DNA from: JBEIJQ01 sp040380145 | GTDB lineage: Bacteria; Bacteroidota; Bacteroidia; Chitinophagales; Saprospiraceae | Assembly (NCBI GenBank): GCA_040380145.1 | Contig: JBEIJQ010000030.1 | Span: forward strand, 1-22,836 | DNA length: 22,836 bases | Direction: 5' to 3' | Shown: positions 1 through 7,524 of the stretch, one piece after another | Position numbering within the stretch: the first letter of the stretch is position 1 | Layout: each line of letters begins with the position of its first letter | Made by a program: the position numbers and the translations under genes | The notes under the pieces: generated by a model | Databases searched by the model: none | The model's input: the letters and a program-made list of their open reading frames with translations, nothing else | What the model was told of the DNA's origin: nothing

Positions 1-1
1 A

Positions 2-34
2 CTTTTTCTTTTTCTTCTTCCCAAAAAGAAAAAG
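2..34. terminator. A/T-rich hairpin
   Basis: A perfect 12-bp inverted repeat: CTTTTTCTTTTT at 2-13 and its complement at 23-34, with a 9-base loop. The stem is almost all A:T, so it is weak. It may be a terminator relic of a gene left of the window or a simple purine/pyrimidine tract. Confidence 0.3.
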
Positions 35-44
35 AAACCAAATT

Positions 45-77
45 AAATCCCGATCAAAGCCGCGCTGTCGGGATTTT
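45..77 (+). terminator. Intrinsic terminator-like hairpin
   Basis: AAATCCCGA (45-53) pairs perfectly with TCGGGATTT (68-76) across a 14-base loop, and the right arm runs into TTTT. The A-rich left side gives the same shape on the minus strand, so it may work in both directions. It probably ends a transcript entering from left of the window. Confidence 0.55.
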
Positions 78-183
78 CTCGAAGGCCGGCTGGGCAGTAA
101 GAATTTCTTACAGGTCGAACTTCGATTTTCGAGGGTGTCTTGCGCATGTTTCAACGTGTATTTCAAATTTTTGCAATCAGGAT

Positions 184-211
184 TTTCTAATGGCCGCCAT
201 TAGAAATTTTT
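184..211 (+). terminator. Perfect 10-bp hairpin with triloop and T-tract
   Basis: TTTCTAATGG (184-193) and CCATTAGAAA (197-206) form a perfect stem around the triloop CCG, followed by TTTTT (207-211). This is the shape of an intrinsic terminator reading rightward. The near-palindrome could instead be a binding site for a dimeric regulator. No gene ends immediately before it inside the window. Confidence 0.45.
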
Positions 212-741
212 CCCAATGACAATTTCCGGATAAAAGACTTGCAAAACGAGCCGGCATTTCGGGCAAGACTGAAAAACGCGCTTCCAAAAAACAAGAATTC
301 CACATAATTTAAATGTTTGTGTGCGCGTTATAGCGACCAGACCGAGCCTCCCTTTCCTTGGAGGCCATGTAAAACCGACACGACCCGAACAAACCATCGA
401 CGAACATGCATTGAGCTACCCGACAACCGACATGGCCATTCCGATCCTCGGCTCGCCCTCTGTGCCGCCCAAACGCAACCCTACAAACCGATCCCAACGA
501 AAATCAGACGACAGCCCGTCGCTCCGGCTTCCGATAAAGCGGCCCGCCAGAGCAGAAAAATGATCGCTTGCCGCCCAGGGCAGTTCGCAAAGCATGAATG
601 TGAACTCGGCCAGTGCAAATTCAGGACAAACACGGTCCCGTGCCATTCGTCTACCTTTCCTGGGAACGACGCTCGCAATGGCTCCGCGAAAAGGAATACC
701 CATTCTTCATTCTCGTTGGATATATTTTTTTAAAAAATATC

Positions 742-771
742 TTGTTTGAAAAGTCAAATAAATTACCTTTG
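742..771 (+). promoter_or_regulatory. Bacteroidota-type promoter of the XRE gene
   Basis: TTG (742-744), then 19 bases, then TACCTTTG (764-771). This fits the Bacteroidota sigma consensus of TTTG/TTG, about 19 bases, TAnnTTTG. Transcription would start near 778, giving a leader of about 70 bases before the ATG at 849. It is the best two-box promoter in the window. Confidence 0.6.
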
Positions 772-816
772 CCCCTTTAATTTACTGAAAATAAACACGA
801 TATAAACCGTCAGTTT

Positions 817-848
817 ACTTTTTTAACTCTAAGAAAACTTTTTTAACT
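817..848 (+). repeat. 12-bp direct repeat next to the start codon (possible operator)
   Basis: The sequence acttttttaact occurs at 817-828 and again at 837-848. The spacing is 20 bp start to start, about two helical turns, and the second copy ends at the base before the ATG at 849. Two copies on the same face of the helix in the leader of an XRE gene suggest an autoregulatory operator, but this is inference. Confidence 0.4.
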
Positions 849-1196
849 ATGAGTAAAGAAATGGATTTCGGCGACTTACTGCGCTCCCTGCGCCAGAAGA
901 ATAAATTGTCCCAGCAAACCATGGCCAACTATTTGGGTATGAGCACTCCGGGGTACAACAAAATTGAAAATGGGAAGACCAATCCCAGTTGGGAGCGGAT
1001 TTTACAGATTTCGAGGATTTTCGACATCGATCCAGGCGAACTGTGGATCGGCCCGGCGCCCGCGCCATCGGACGACGGTCAGTTTCCACAGCCCAAGGTG
1101 TTGCAGATGGCCGGCCGCATCACCATATTGGAGATGGAAATCCGGCTCAAGGACGAGATCATCCTGCAACTGAAAAAAAGACTCGGCGAGGCCTGA
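849..1196 (+). CDS. XRE-family helix-turn-helix transcriptional regulator
   Basis: A 115-residue DNA-binding protein. Residues 8-63 form a Cro/C1-type (HTH_3) domain: the helix after LSQQTMANYLGM, the STPGYNKIENGKTNPS turn and recognition segment, and a final hydrophobic helix ending in FDIDPGELW. Residues 88-115 are rich in Ile/Leu with heptad-like spacing and probably form a short coiled coil for dimerisation. There is no ligand or peptidase domain, so it is a minimal regulator. ATG 849 lies about 70 bases after a good promoter and directly after a 12-bp direct repeat that may be its operator. It stands alone, converging on truA with only 10 bases between the two stop codons. Its targets cannot be told from the sequence; an antitoxin role is possible, but no toxin gene is adjacent. 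Confidence 0.85.
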   Translation: MSKEMDFGDLLRSLRQKNKLSQQTMANYLGMSTPGYNKIENGKTNPSWERILQISRIFDIDPGELWIGPAPAPSDDGQFPQPKVLQMAGRITILEMEIRLKDEIILQLKKRLGEA

Positions 1197-1206
1197 TCTG
1201 CTGCCG

Positions 1207-2025
1207 TCAGACCGGTTCCCAATCCATTTGCGCTTTGCCGCACAGGGCCGAAAACCCTTTGCCGGCCATCGGCCTTTCGAGGTAGGGGTAGCGCACCTCC
1301 GACAGGTACAGGCCCTGTGGATAAGCACTTAAAATAGCCGTGGGATTGTGGCCCGTTCGCAGGTGTTCTTCGACCGCATCCACCGAAATTTTTCCCGAAC
1401 CCACGAGGATCAGTTCGCGCACGATCAGCCGCACCATGGCCTTGAGGAACCGGTTGGAGGTGATGCGGAACCGAAAGCGGTCCCGCTCGGGGCCCACGAA
1501 CAATTGGGCCTCGGTGACGGTGCAGCGGGTGTGTTCGTTTTTGTCGGGGCGTCGGCAAAATCCCCGGAAATCGCCGTATTGGGTGAACAGGGCAGCGGCC
1601 CGCCCCATTAGCTCGAAGTCGAGGCGTCGGGCCTCGTATTGCGGATAGTAGGCACTGATGCCGTCCAGGACGACATCTTTTTGGAAATGGGCGAAGTAGT
1701 CGTAGGATCTGGACCAGGCGTCGAACCGGGCGTGGCGTCGTTCGTCCACGGGTATCGCCTCGTACAGACAGATGTCGGGGGGCAGGCACCGTTGGACCCG
1801 GAAGAAGTTTTCTTCGGTGAGGGGCCGTTCGGTGTCGAAGTGCAGGAAGTACTGGGCGGCGTGTACGCCGGCGTCCGTGCGTCCGCAGCCGACGAGGAAA
1901 ATTTCTTCTTTGAGCACGCGCCGCAGGGCCGCCTCGACGGTTCCTTGGACGCTCGGGTGCGCGGGCTGTTTTTGCCAACCGTGGTAGCGGGCGCCGCTAT
2001 AGGCCAGATGCAGGAAGTATCTCAA
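1207..2025 (-). CDS. truA: tRNA pseudouridine(38-40) synthase TruA
   Basis: Converts uridine to pseudouridine at positions 38-40 of the tRNA anticodon arm, in the cytoplasm. The 272 residues match the family length (about 270 in E. coli). Near the N-terminus are YSGARYHGWQKQ and SVQGTVEAAL; the catalytic motif GRTDAGVHA follows with Asp51 as nucleophile; later come FDAWSRSYDY and the RFRITSNRFLKAMVR segment, all typical of TruA. I chose TTG at 2025-2023 as the start because it begins RYFLHLAYSG, where the family begins, and no ATG lies nearby. The start shares a TTGA tetramer with the stop of the upstream gene, and GGGAGG sits six bases before it, so translation is probably coupled. The frame stays open further upstream, but that part is antisense to nothing real and out of frame with the true upstream gene. 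Confidence 0.96.
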   Translation of the reverse strand: MRYFLHLAYSGARYHGWQKQPAHPSVQGTVEAALRRVLKEEIFLVGCGRTDAGVHAAQYFLHFDTERPLTEENFFRVQRCLPPDICLYEAIPVDERRHARFDAWSRSYDYFAHFQKDVVLDGISAYYPQYEARRLDFELMGRAAALFTQYGDFRGFCRRPDKNEHTRCTVTEAQLFVGPERDRFRFRITSNRFLKAMVRLIVRELILVGSGKISVDAVEEHLRTGHNPTAILSAYPQGLYLSEVRYPYLERPMAGKGFSALCGKAQMDWEPV

Positions 2026-3062
2026 AACCGTCCTCCCGCTTCTTCGATCAATCCTTCGCCATAGAGGCCGGCGGGGGTCCAGAATCCGGGCCGGCGATTG
2101 CCCCCGCGGATTTTTTGTGCGACCAGCACGGCGGTGGCGGCGGTGAGCCGGTAGCCTTCCGGTGCCACGAGGGTGGCGGAAACAGTCTCGCCCCGGGCGT
2201 TTTCGACCTCTCCCCAGAGCAGGGAGCGGCCGTTTTCGCGCTGTTCTTCGGCGGGTCCCCTGGGCCGTTTGCGGATCTGGGCGATCAGCAGGTTTTTGAC
2301 GGCGCGCAGGCCGGTCAGCCAGCGCAGGTGTCCCATCCAGCGCATCCGAGAAACGGTCTTGGGCGGTAGGGCCAGATATACCTCGATGTTGGGGATCCCC
2401 GTGGTGTAGTAGGCCGTTGACACATCGCCCCACGGGATGGTGGCGGCGAACAGTGGTTTGCCGCCGGGAAAGGGAACGGTGCGGGTGCGGTAGGCGGGCG
2501 GCACGGGCACGATCCGGCCGTCGCGGCGGACGGCCCCGCCCTTGTCGAGGTTTTCGACCATCGTGATGGCCGTGCCGTGCGACACGCCGCCGCCGATCCC
2601 GGCGAAGGCCAGCCGCAAATGGACGGCGTCGGGCATCGAGCGCTTGAGGCGGGCCGCCAGGCAATCGGTGGGCACCACGTCGAAACCGGTGCCGGGCATC
2701 AGGAGCACCCCGGCCGCCTCGGCCCTTTTGCCCTGAGCGGCGCACCACTCGAAAACCTCCATTTCGCCCGTGATGTCGGTGTAATCGGCTCCGGTGCGCA
2801 GACAGGCCTCCACCATCGGACGGGCGGTGTGCGAAAACGGTCCGGCGGCGTGCACCACAAGACCGATCTCGCGCAAAGCGGCATCCAGCGAGGCGGCATC
2901 CTCCAAAGGAAAGGCCCGCCACTCGAGGCCGTGCTTTTCGGCCAAAGGCCGGATCTTGTCGGCGCTCCGCCCGGCCAACAACGGCCTCAGACCCTTTCGC
3001 AGGGCCTCTTCGAGGATCAGTTCGCCGGTGTACCCGTTGGCACCGTACAGTAGAAATGACAT
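2022..3062 (-). CDS. Saccharopine dehydrogenase-like NAD(P)-binding oxidoreductase
   Basis: A 346-residue protein of the saccharopine dehydrogenase/trans-acting enoyl reductase superfamily. It begins MSFLLYGANGYTGELI, a Rossmann dinucleotide-binding loop (GANGYTG at residues 7-13), followed by AGRSADKIRPLAE. HAAGPFSHTARPMVEACL and ADYTDITGEMEVFEW match the second half of the Sacchrp_dh_NADP domain. MPGTGFDVVPTDCLA and FAGIGGGVSHGT are typical of the downstream domain. The substrate cannot be deduced; related proteins act on enoyl lipids or are uncharacterised, and true lysine metabolism is unlikely without partner genes. The ATG at 3062 places the Rossmann strand at residue 2, as in relatives; an in-frame extension to 3146 has no domain content. 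It is the first gene of an apparent two-gene operon, and its stop overlaps the truA start. Confidence 0.85.
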   Translation of the reverse strand: MSFLLYGANGYTGELILEEALRKGLRPLLAGRSADKIRPLAEKHGLEWRAFPLEDAASLDAALREIGLVVHAAGPFSHTARPMVEACLRTGADYTDITGEMEVFEWCAAQGKRAEAAGVLLMPGTGFDVVPTDCLAARLKRSMPDAVHLRLAFAGIGGGVSHGTAITMVENLDKGGAVRRDGRIVPVPPAYRTRTVPFPGGKPLFAATIPWGDVSTAYYTTGIPNIEVYLALPPKTVSRMRWMGHLRWLTGLRAVKNLLIAQIRKRPRGPAEEQRENGRSLLWGEVENARGETVSATLVAPEGYRLTAATAVLVAQKIRGGNRRPGFWTPAGLYGEGLIEEAGGRF

Positions 3063-3492
3063 ATCACATGTGGTTTTATGGCGGCGAATATCGGAAAAAA
3101 AGGAGGAGGCGGGGCAAAAAATAGCCGCCGGGGAGCGGGGGGACAAGAAAGGTTTTTCATTGCCCCAGAATTTTGGCGGTGAAATGATACTGCTCCACCA
3201 GATGAATTTTTTATCCAGTTTTTGGGGTAATTATATTCCCAGAAATCCGTCTTTTTTTGATAGAGAAAAAAGATGGAGTAACTTTCCACTTTATAATTGT
3301 ACACAACCGAACAGGCCTCGCTCTTTTGGGCCGCCCATTTCTGTTTTGGTCATCCTGTCGGCATTTTCAAAAAACGACCCGCCCGAGCGTTTTTTTCAAA
3401 CAAAAAACCGAAACCCATCTATTCGGCACTGTTCTTGCGCGCCGCCGGATCCATTTTCAAAAGACCTCTTCGCCACCATCCATCCTTGTTTT
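3063..3492. other. Divergent intergenic region (430 bp)
   Basis: Separates the minus-strand oxidoreductase from the plus-strand LEA-like gene. On the minus strand TTG (3146-3144), 20 bases and TATTTTTTG (3123-3115) resemble a promoter with one extra base in the -7 box. On the plus strand TATAATTG (3292-3299) is a one-mismatch -7 box. The middle is AT-rich and I see no gene or stable RNA structure in it. Confidence 0.35.
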
Positions 3493-4359
3493 ATGCCCTC
3501 ATCCCGTTTGCGTCCTTGGCTGCTGATCGCCCTTGCGCCCTTGCTGATTTTCGCCAAGTGCTATCAGAATCCCGAATTTCGGGGCATCGAAAAGTTCTCG
3601 CTGGCAGGCGTGGACACATCGGGCGTGCGGGCCGAGATGCAGGTTTCCATTTACAACCCCAACCGACAGCGGATCAATGTCCGGGAAATGGACGCGGAGG
3701 TGCGGATCTTCGGCAGGTACCTCGGCCGGTGCGCTCTCCAATCGCCCGTTCTGTTGCCGGGGCGCGAAACGGCCCGACCGACCATCCTGGTACACGCCCA
3801 CGCCGACTCGCTGTTTGCCCTGCTACCCCAACTGCTGGAGGCCGATTCGGCCGAACTGACCCTCGACGGGACGATCAAAGTGAAACAAGGGATCACCGTC
3901 AAGCTGCGTCGGCGCTGCACCTCCATGATAGACATCCGCGGGGGGGCGGAAAACCTATTGAAATCCGCCCTGCCCAAAGACCTTTTCCGCGTGCTGTCGG
4001 TCACGCCCGCCGGATTCACCCTCTGGGAGACCAAGCTCAACATGCGCGTCGGGCTGAAAAACCCCTTGGATCTGCCTTTTACGGTGGACAGCCTGCAGTT
4101 CGACCTCTTCGCCGCCCAACAAAACCGCCCATTCGGACTGTGGAAAATGTCGGAGGGTCTCGTGATGCAGCCCGGGACGGAAAACACGCTCGATGCTTCC
4201 GTGACGATCAGCAATTCCCGCGCGCTGTGGGATCTGATGACGGGCATTTTCCAAGAAAAAAAGATCCGGGCCAAAGGATATGCGATCCTCCGCTTCGCGG
4301 AAAAACCCTACAAGTTTCCGTTGGAACAGCAGATCCGCTTGGGCGATCTGCGGAATTGA
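3493..4359 (+). CDS. Exported protein with two LEA14/WHy-like repeats
   Basis: 288 residues. Residues 1-22 form a signal or anchor segment (basic RLRP, then WLLIALAPLLIFA). Cys23 follows, but Lys22 sits at -1, where a lipobox needs Gly/Ala/Ser, so lipidation is doubtful. Two similar domains come next, roughly residues 36-125 and 168-275. Each starts with a strand near a Val-Thr/Asp pattern, contains an Asn-Pro turn (VSIYNPNRQRINV in the first, VGLKNPLDLPFTV in the second), then the D-x-x-x-x-x-F/V-x-x strand typical of late embryogenesis abundant type-2 (LEA14/WHy) domains. Such proteins in Bacteroidota are usually envelope-associated and of unknown role. ATG 3493 is the only start that gives a signal peptide. 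The gene converges on the VanZ-like gene across a hairpin. Confidence 0.7.
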   Translation: MPSSRLRPWLLIALAPLLIFAKCYQNPEFRGIEKFSLAGVDTSGVRAEMQVSIYNPNRQRINVREMDAEVRIFGRYLGRCALQSPVLLPGRETARPTILVHAHADSLFALLPQLLEADSAELTLDGTIKVKQGITVKLRRRCTSMIDIRGGAENLLKSALPKDLFRVLSVTPAGFTLWETKLNMRVGLKNPLDLPFTVDSLQFDLFAAQQNRPFGLWKMSEGLVMQPGTENTLDASVTISNSRALWDLMTGIFQEKKIRAKGYAILRFAEKPYKFPLEQQIRLGDLRN

Positions 4360-4363
4360 ACAG

Positions 4364-4388
4364 CGGGGACGACGAAAAATCGTCTCCG
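4364..4388. terminator. Hairpin between convergent genes
   Basis: CGGGGACGA (4364-4372) pairs with TCGTCTCCG (4380-4388): nine pairs including one G-U, with a 7-base loop. It lies in the 40-base gap between the stop codons of the LEA-like and VanZ-like genes, so it may end both transcripts, but neither side has a T-tract. Confidence 0.35.
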
Positions 4389-4399
4389 AAACGGTCCGT

Positions 4400-4780
4400 T
4401 CACGCTTCGCGGCCGGCCAACATTTTTCGTCCCAACTCCCAAGCGCCGGCTGCTGCGAGCGCACCGAGGCTGTTGGCGACGATGTCGTACAGGTCGAAAA
4501 CGCGATGGGGCACCAGCGTGCCCTGCACGATTTCCATGGCCGCCCCGAAACCCAGGGCGAGCGCTGCCCAGCGCCAGGCATGGTGCGGGGCGCGGTGTCC
4601 GGAAAAAAACTTCCAGCCCCCGATCAGCAGGCCCGCCAAGAGGGCGTATCCGGCAAAGTGCGCCAGCTTGTCGGCCTCGAAAAAACTGATTTTGGGCAGT
4701 TCGAGGTTGGGCGTGACGGAGAGGAAAAAAATTTCGCCCGCCCAAGCGGCGGCGGGCAGAAAGTACAACCAGCGCAGCAT
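4400..4780 (-). CDS. VanZ-like integral membrane protein
   Basis: 126 residues, the usual size for short VanZ-family proteins. The sequence shows an N-terminal membrane segment (WLYFLPAAAWAGEIFFLS), then the family motif D37-K38-L-A-H41-F followed by AGYALLAGLLIGG, a third hydrophobic stretch (WAALALGFGAAMEIVQG) ending in a Glu-containing helix, and the FDLYDIVANSLGALA motif in the last helix. VanZ itself lowers teicoplanin sensitivity in enterococci; the many chromosomal relatives have no established role, so no resistance claim is made. The gene begins 31 bases after the gcvH stop on the same strand and is probably cotranscribed with it. In Bacteroidota this gcvH-VanZ order appears from general knowledge to be common, but I could not check this. 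Confidence 0.82.
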   Translation of the reverse strand: MLRWLYFLPAAAWAGEIFFLSVTPNLELPKISFFEADKLAHFAGYALLAGLLIGGWKFFSGHRAPHHAWRWAALALGFGAAMEIVQGTLVPHRVFDLYDIVANSLGALAAAGAWELGRKMLAGREA

Positions 4781-4811
4781 GGACGGGCGAAAAAAGTTTG
4801 GGCGGAATGGC

Positions 4812-5192
4812 TCAGCCGTTCACGAGAGCCGTGTAGGCCTCGGCGTCGAGCAGATGGTCGATTTCGGCGATGTCGGACAGGGCGATCTTGATCATCCATC
4901 CTTTTCCGTAAGGGTCTTCGTTGACCAGCTCGGGGCTGCCCGAGAGTTCGGGATTCACCTCGAGGACGGTTCCGGAGACCGGCATGTACAGGTCGGCAAC
5001 CGTTTTGACGGCCTCCACGGTACCGAACACGGCGCCCTTTTCGAAGGCGCGTCCGGTGGTTTCAATATCCACATAAACGATGTCGCCGAGCTCGCCCTGA
5101 GCAAATTCGGTGATGCCGACGAAGGCCTCGTTGTTTTCGACGCGGACCCATTCGTGTTCGTGGGTGTATTTCAGATCGGTGGGGAACTGCAT
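4812..5192 (-). CDS. gcvH: Glycine cleavage system H protein
   Basis: A small cytoplasmic lipoyl carrier that shuttles the methylamine group between the P, T and L proteins of the glycine cleavage system. 126 residues match the family. The sequence shows YTHEHEWVRVE at the N-terminus, VGITEFAQGELGDIVYVD, then GTVEAVKTVADLY with Lys63 as the lipoylated lysine, followed by PVSGTVLEVN and the C-terminal DPYGKGWMIKI segment. The ATG at 5192 aligns with the family start; upstream codons in frame are low-complexity leader sequence. A -7 box (minus-strand TATTTTTG, 5245-5238) lies about 46 bases upstream. The genes for P, T and L proteins are not in this window. VanZ-like gene follows after 31 bases. 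Confidence 0.97.
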   Translation of the reverse strand: MQFPTDLKYTHEHEWVRVENNEAFVGITEFAQGELGDIVYVDIETTGRAFEKGAVFGTVEAVKTVADLYMPVSGTVLEVNPELSGSPELVNEDPYGKGWMIKIALSDIAEIDHLLDAEAYTALVNG

Positions 5193-5237
5193 GGTTTTTT
5201 TGGGGGAAATGATCGGGAAAAAGGATTGGTCTCGGCG

Positions 5238-5245
5238 CAAAAATA
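5238..5245 (-). promoter_or_regulatory. -7 promoter box of gcvH
   Basis: The minus strand reads TATTTTTG, an exact TAnnTTTG match, 46 bases before the gcvH ATG. No clear TTG box lies 19-21 bases further upstream. Confidence 0.45.
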
Positions 5246-5267
5246 AGCCAAAAACGGTGGTTTTTCG

Positions 5268-5288
5268 CCCTTTTTTTCGAAAAAAGGG
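5268..5288. terminator. Hairpin downstream of the DUF4350 gene
   Basis: CCCTTTTTT (5268-5276) and AAAAAAGGG (5280-5288) form a perfect 9-bp stem around TCG. It lies in the 236-bp gap between the end of the DUF4129-DUF4350 operon and the gcvH promoter. A second imperfect stem (GGACG/CGTCC around GCCG/CGGC, 5354-5381) sits between it and the DUF4350 stop. Together they may end the operon; no long T-tract supports this strongly. Confidence 0.3.
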
Positions 5289-5428
5289 AACTGTCCCGGC
5301 CCAAAAGGCCCGCAAAGCGGCAGGGGCTTCCGCTGTTTTTCCGCTTGCCCCGGAGGACGTGCCGGAAAACGGCGATCGTCCCACCGCCTTGTTCCGCGAG
5401 GGGCATCCGCCCCGATTTCGGAGCGATT

Positions 5429-6703
5429 TCAGACGGCGTTTTTGTAAAAACGCTCCACGGCGCGGTGGAACTCCACGAGTTGGTCGTTGTCGATCGGCAG
5501 CAAGCGGTATCGTTCGTACAGGTCGAAGATTTCCCGTACCTGTTCTTCGGGCACGCCCGATTTGAGGGCGATCTTGGGCACGGCCACGGTATCATCCTCT
5601 TTCACATCGAGGCCGTAGCGGGTGCGCAGGTGGTAGAGGAACTGTTTCATGATGCGGATCAGCAGGCTGCGGTCGTCGTTTTGGCGGAAGTACAGGCGTC
5701 CCACCGTCTGCACGAACGAGAGCGAGGTGTTGCGCAAGGGCATTTGAACCGGCACGATGCGCTGGCGGCGCTTGGAGCGGAACAGCACGAACAGGGCTGC
5801 CGTCGCCAGCAGCAGGTACCAGGCCCAGCGGAGTTCGCTCTGCGAAAGCAGATAGCGCAACGGGCTTTGCTCGAAGCCGCGCTGGTCGGGTTCATCGTTT
5901 TCGGACTCGGCGGTCAGGGGCGGCGGCGGTTTGTGCGAGGCTGCGTCCCAGAGGATCTTGCCACTGCCCAAGTACGCGCACAGCCCCGATGCGTACCGGT
6001 AACCGCCTTCTCCGATCATGTGGAAGTTGGTGAACGCGAGGGGCGTGGCGTGCAGGATCAGCTGTCCTTTTCCGTAGGCCACCTGCAGACAGTTCCAGTG
6101 GCGTTCGGCGCCCAGCTCGAAGCGTCCGATGGGGCGCACGCCGCAGGTGCTGGCCAGTTCGAAACCCGTTGAGTCGAAGGCGCTCCAATCGTAAAATTCT
6201 CTTTTTCCTTTGGGGGCAAAAACGAGGCTGTCGCCCCCGGGATCGGCCACCGTGGAGTCCGTCAGGGAAAGGCCTACGCTTTCGCCCATAACGGAATAGG
6301 TGGAAAAGGCGGATGTGTGGCAAAAGGTGACATACGAGCCGGTGAACGTAAAAGACTTGGCGGAAATCAGCGCGTGGCCGCCCTCCTCCAAGAATCTGAA
6401 CAGGGAATCCACATCCTCCAAGTCATAGAAGGGATATTCGCCGATGAACACATAAGAGGCGCCTTGTCGGCCCAGTTCGCCGCTGAGCGAATAGCGGGGC
6501 AGCTGGTCGGCTTTTTTCAAGCCGCCGTCCGTGAAAGATTCCAACAGATCGTGGAAAATGGACAGGTCGTAGGGTTGTCTGTTCCCGGGCCGATAATTTT
6601 CTTTCCAATCGAACCGATCCGGCTTGGAGCAGCTGCGGACCAGCAGGAAAAGCAGGAGCAGCAAGGCCCCTCCGGCGAACCACCAAGTTTTTCGGTTTTT
6701 CAC
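5429..6703 (-). CDS. DUF4350 domain membrane protein
   Basis: 424 residues. A membrane helix at residues 7-23 (WWFAGGALLLLLFLLVR) is followed by an extracytoplasmic domain with the DUF4350 pattern: NRQPYDLSIFHDLLE, YVFIGEYPFYDLEDVDSLFRFLEEGGHALI (a GATase1-like fold region) and a stretch ending in GEGGYRYASGL. A second helix lies near residues 288-308 (WAWYLLLATAALFVLF), followed by a basic patch and a helical cytoplasmic tail. I start at GTG 6703 because it gives KNRKTWWFAGG as N-terminus and overlaps the upstream stop as GTGA. DUF4350 proteins commonly sit in MoxR-ATPase/DUF58 clusters with DUF4129 proteins, and may take part in envelope or stress-related complexes, but the function is unknown. 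MoxR and DUF58 genes are absent here. Confidence 0.8.
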   Translation of the reverse strand: MKNRKTWWFAGGALLLLLFLLVRSCSKPDRFDWKENYRPGNRQPYDLSIFHDLLESFTDGGLKKADQLPRYSLSGELGRQGASYVFIGEYPFYDLEDVDSLFRFLEEGGHALISAKSFTFTGSYVTFCHTSAFSTYSVMGESVGLSLTDSTVADPGGDSLVFAPKGKREFYDWSAFDSTGFELASTCGVRPIGRFELGAERHWNCLQVAYGKGQLILHATPLAFTNFHMIGEGGYRYASGLCAYLGSGKILWDAASHKPPPPLTAESENDEPDQRGFEQSPLRYLLSQSELRWAWYLLLATAALFVLFRSKRRQRIVPVQMPLRNTSLSFVQTVGRLYFRQNDDRSLLIRIMKQFLYHLRTRYGLDVKEDDTVAVPKIALKSGVPEEQVREIFDLYERYRLLPIDNDQLVEFHRAVERFYKNAV

Positions 6704-7524
6704 GGTCGGGGGGCGGTCAGATTTCGGTAAAATTCTTCGAATGCCGGGGCGGCGCTCCGGTAGGCCGGTTCGTCCATTTCGCGCTGGCCGAACCACGCTC
6801 TTTCGTAGGTGCGCACGATCCCGTCGAACGTTTCCCGTTCCGGCCGGCCGGTCATTTCGCGGAGGTAAGTCCGGTTGGTCTTGCCTTTTTGGCGGACGAT
6901 GGTACCGTTTTCGGACAATTTGCCCATGATGGCCAAGAAGTGGACCCGCAGCGCCAGTCGGTATTGGCCGCGGGCCAGGGCCTCGCGCAGGAGCACATGG
7001 AACTCGCTTTCTCCGATCGGGGCTTCGGATTCCTCGATCTCGTCGAGGCGGGCTTCCACCGATACCGGAGCCAACTGCTTGTTTTTTCGGCCGCGGTTCC
7101 GGAGCACAAAGTAGGCCAACAGCCCCAACAGGCCCAGCAGCAGAGCGAACAACAGATTGCGCACCCAGTCTGGGACGGAAAACTCCAAGGGCGGCGAGAG
7201 CGTGGGCGGCGATTGGCCTCCGGAGCCGCCGCCCCGCGGCGAACCGATGGGACCTTTGCCGCGCGGAGCGGGATTCTCGTCGAGGGTTTTTTCCTCGTAG
7301 GAAACTTCTTTGGTCAGTTCTTCCCAACGGGCCCTGTCCAGATCGCGCCGTTGTGGCGGCGGCGGTGCAGGCTCCCGGTAGCTCGACATCGCATAGTCGG
7401 GCGGCGCTTCCCCAAAGACTGTGTCCTGACCCCGGACGGAAAAAGTCCACAGGCACAGCGCGAGCATCGCCCAAAGTCGGACGGCGCTGACGGGCCGGGG
7501 GGCGGATACGGGCAGAGGGAGCAT
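6700..7524 (-). CDS. DUF4129 domain membrane protein
   Basis: 274 residues. A signal peptide or first helix (VRLWAMLALCLWTFSVRG, about residues 15-32) leads to a Pro/Gly-rich extracytoplasmic linker of about 85 residues, then a membrane helix at 121-141 (VRNLLFALLLGLLGLLAYFV). The cytoplasmic C-terminal domain carries the DUF4129 pattern: FHVLLREALARGQYRLALRV, GKTNRTYLREM, then FDGIVRTYERAWFG and FEEFYRNL. ATG 7524 was chosen because it yields the signal peptide; upstream in-frame sequence to 7692 has no such character. The protein is first in a two-gene operon with the DUF4350 protein, sharing a GTGA stop/start. The pair probably forms one membrane complex; its activity is unknown. Confidence 0.8.
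   Translation of the reverse strand: MLPLPVSAPRPVSAVRLWAMLALCLWTFSVRGQDTVFGEAPPDYAMSSYREPAPPPPQRRDLDRARWEELTKEVSYEEKTLDENPAPRGKGPIGSPRGGGSGGQSPPTLSPPLEFSVPDWVRNLLFALLLGLLGLLAYFVLRNRGRKNKQLAPVSVEARLDEIEESEAPIGESEFHVLLREALARGQYRLALRVHFLAIMGKLSENGTIVRQKGKTNRTYLREMTGRPERETFDGIVRTYERAWFGQREMDEPAYRSAAPAFEEFYRNLTAPRP

Larger units (their letters stand above)
1..848. other. Gene-free left flank (848 bp)
   Basis: I see no supportable gene here. Open frames exist on both strands between about 309 and 749, but none has a recognisable domain, a coherent codon pattern or a promoter. The first 211 bases hold three hairpins (listed separately). About 310-700 is GC-rich like the coding DNA nearby, so an eroded gene is possible. 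From about 720 to 848 the DNA turns AT-rich and carries the promoter and leader of the XRE regulator. No tRNA-like cloverleaf was recognised. Confidence 0.6.

Noticed and set aside
594..749. A 51-codon plus-strand frame in the left flank, and longer overlapping frames at 317-733 (+) and 416-703 (-)
   Set aside because: No promoter, domain or third-position codon pattern like the neighbouring genes. Several frames compete equally, so none is supported.
2026..2922. N-terminal extension of the truA frame up to 2922
   Set aside because: It overlaps the oxidoreductase gene in another frame, and the TruA family begins at the TTG at 2025.
4400..4780. Calling the VanZ-like gene a glycopeptide resistance determinant
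   Set aside because: VanZ-family proteins are widespread without resistance, and no van genes are nearby.
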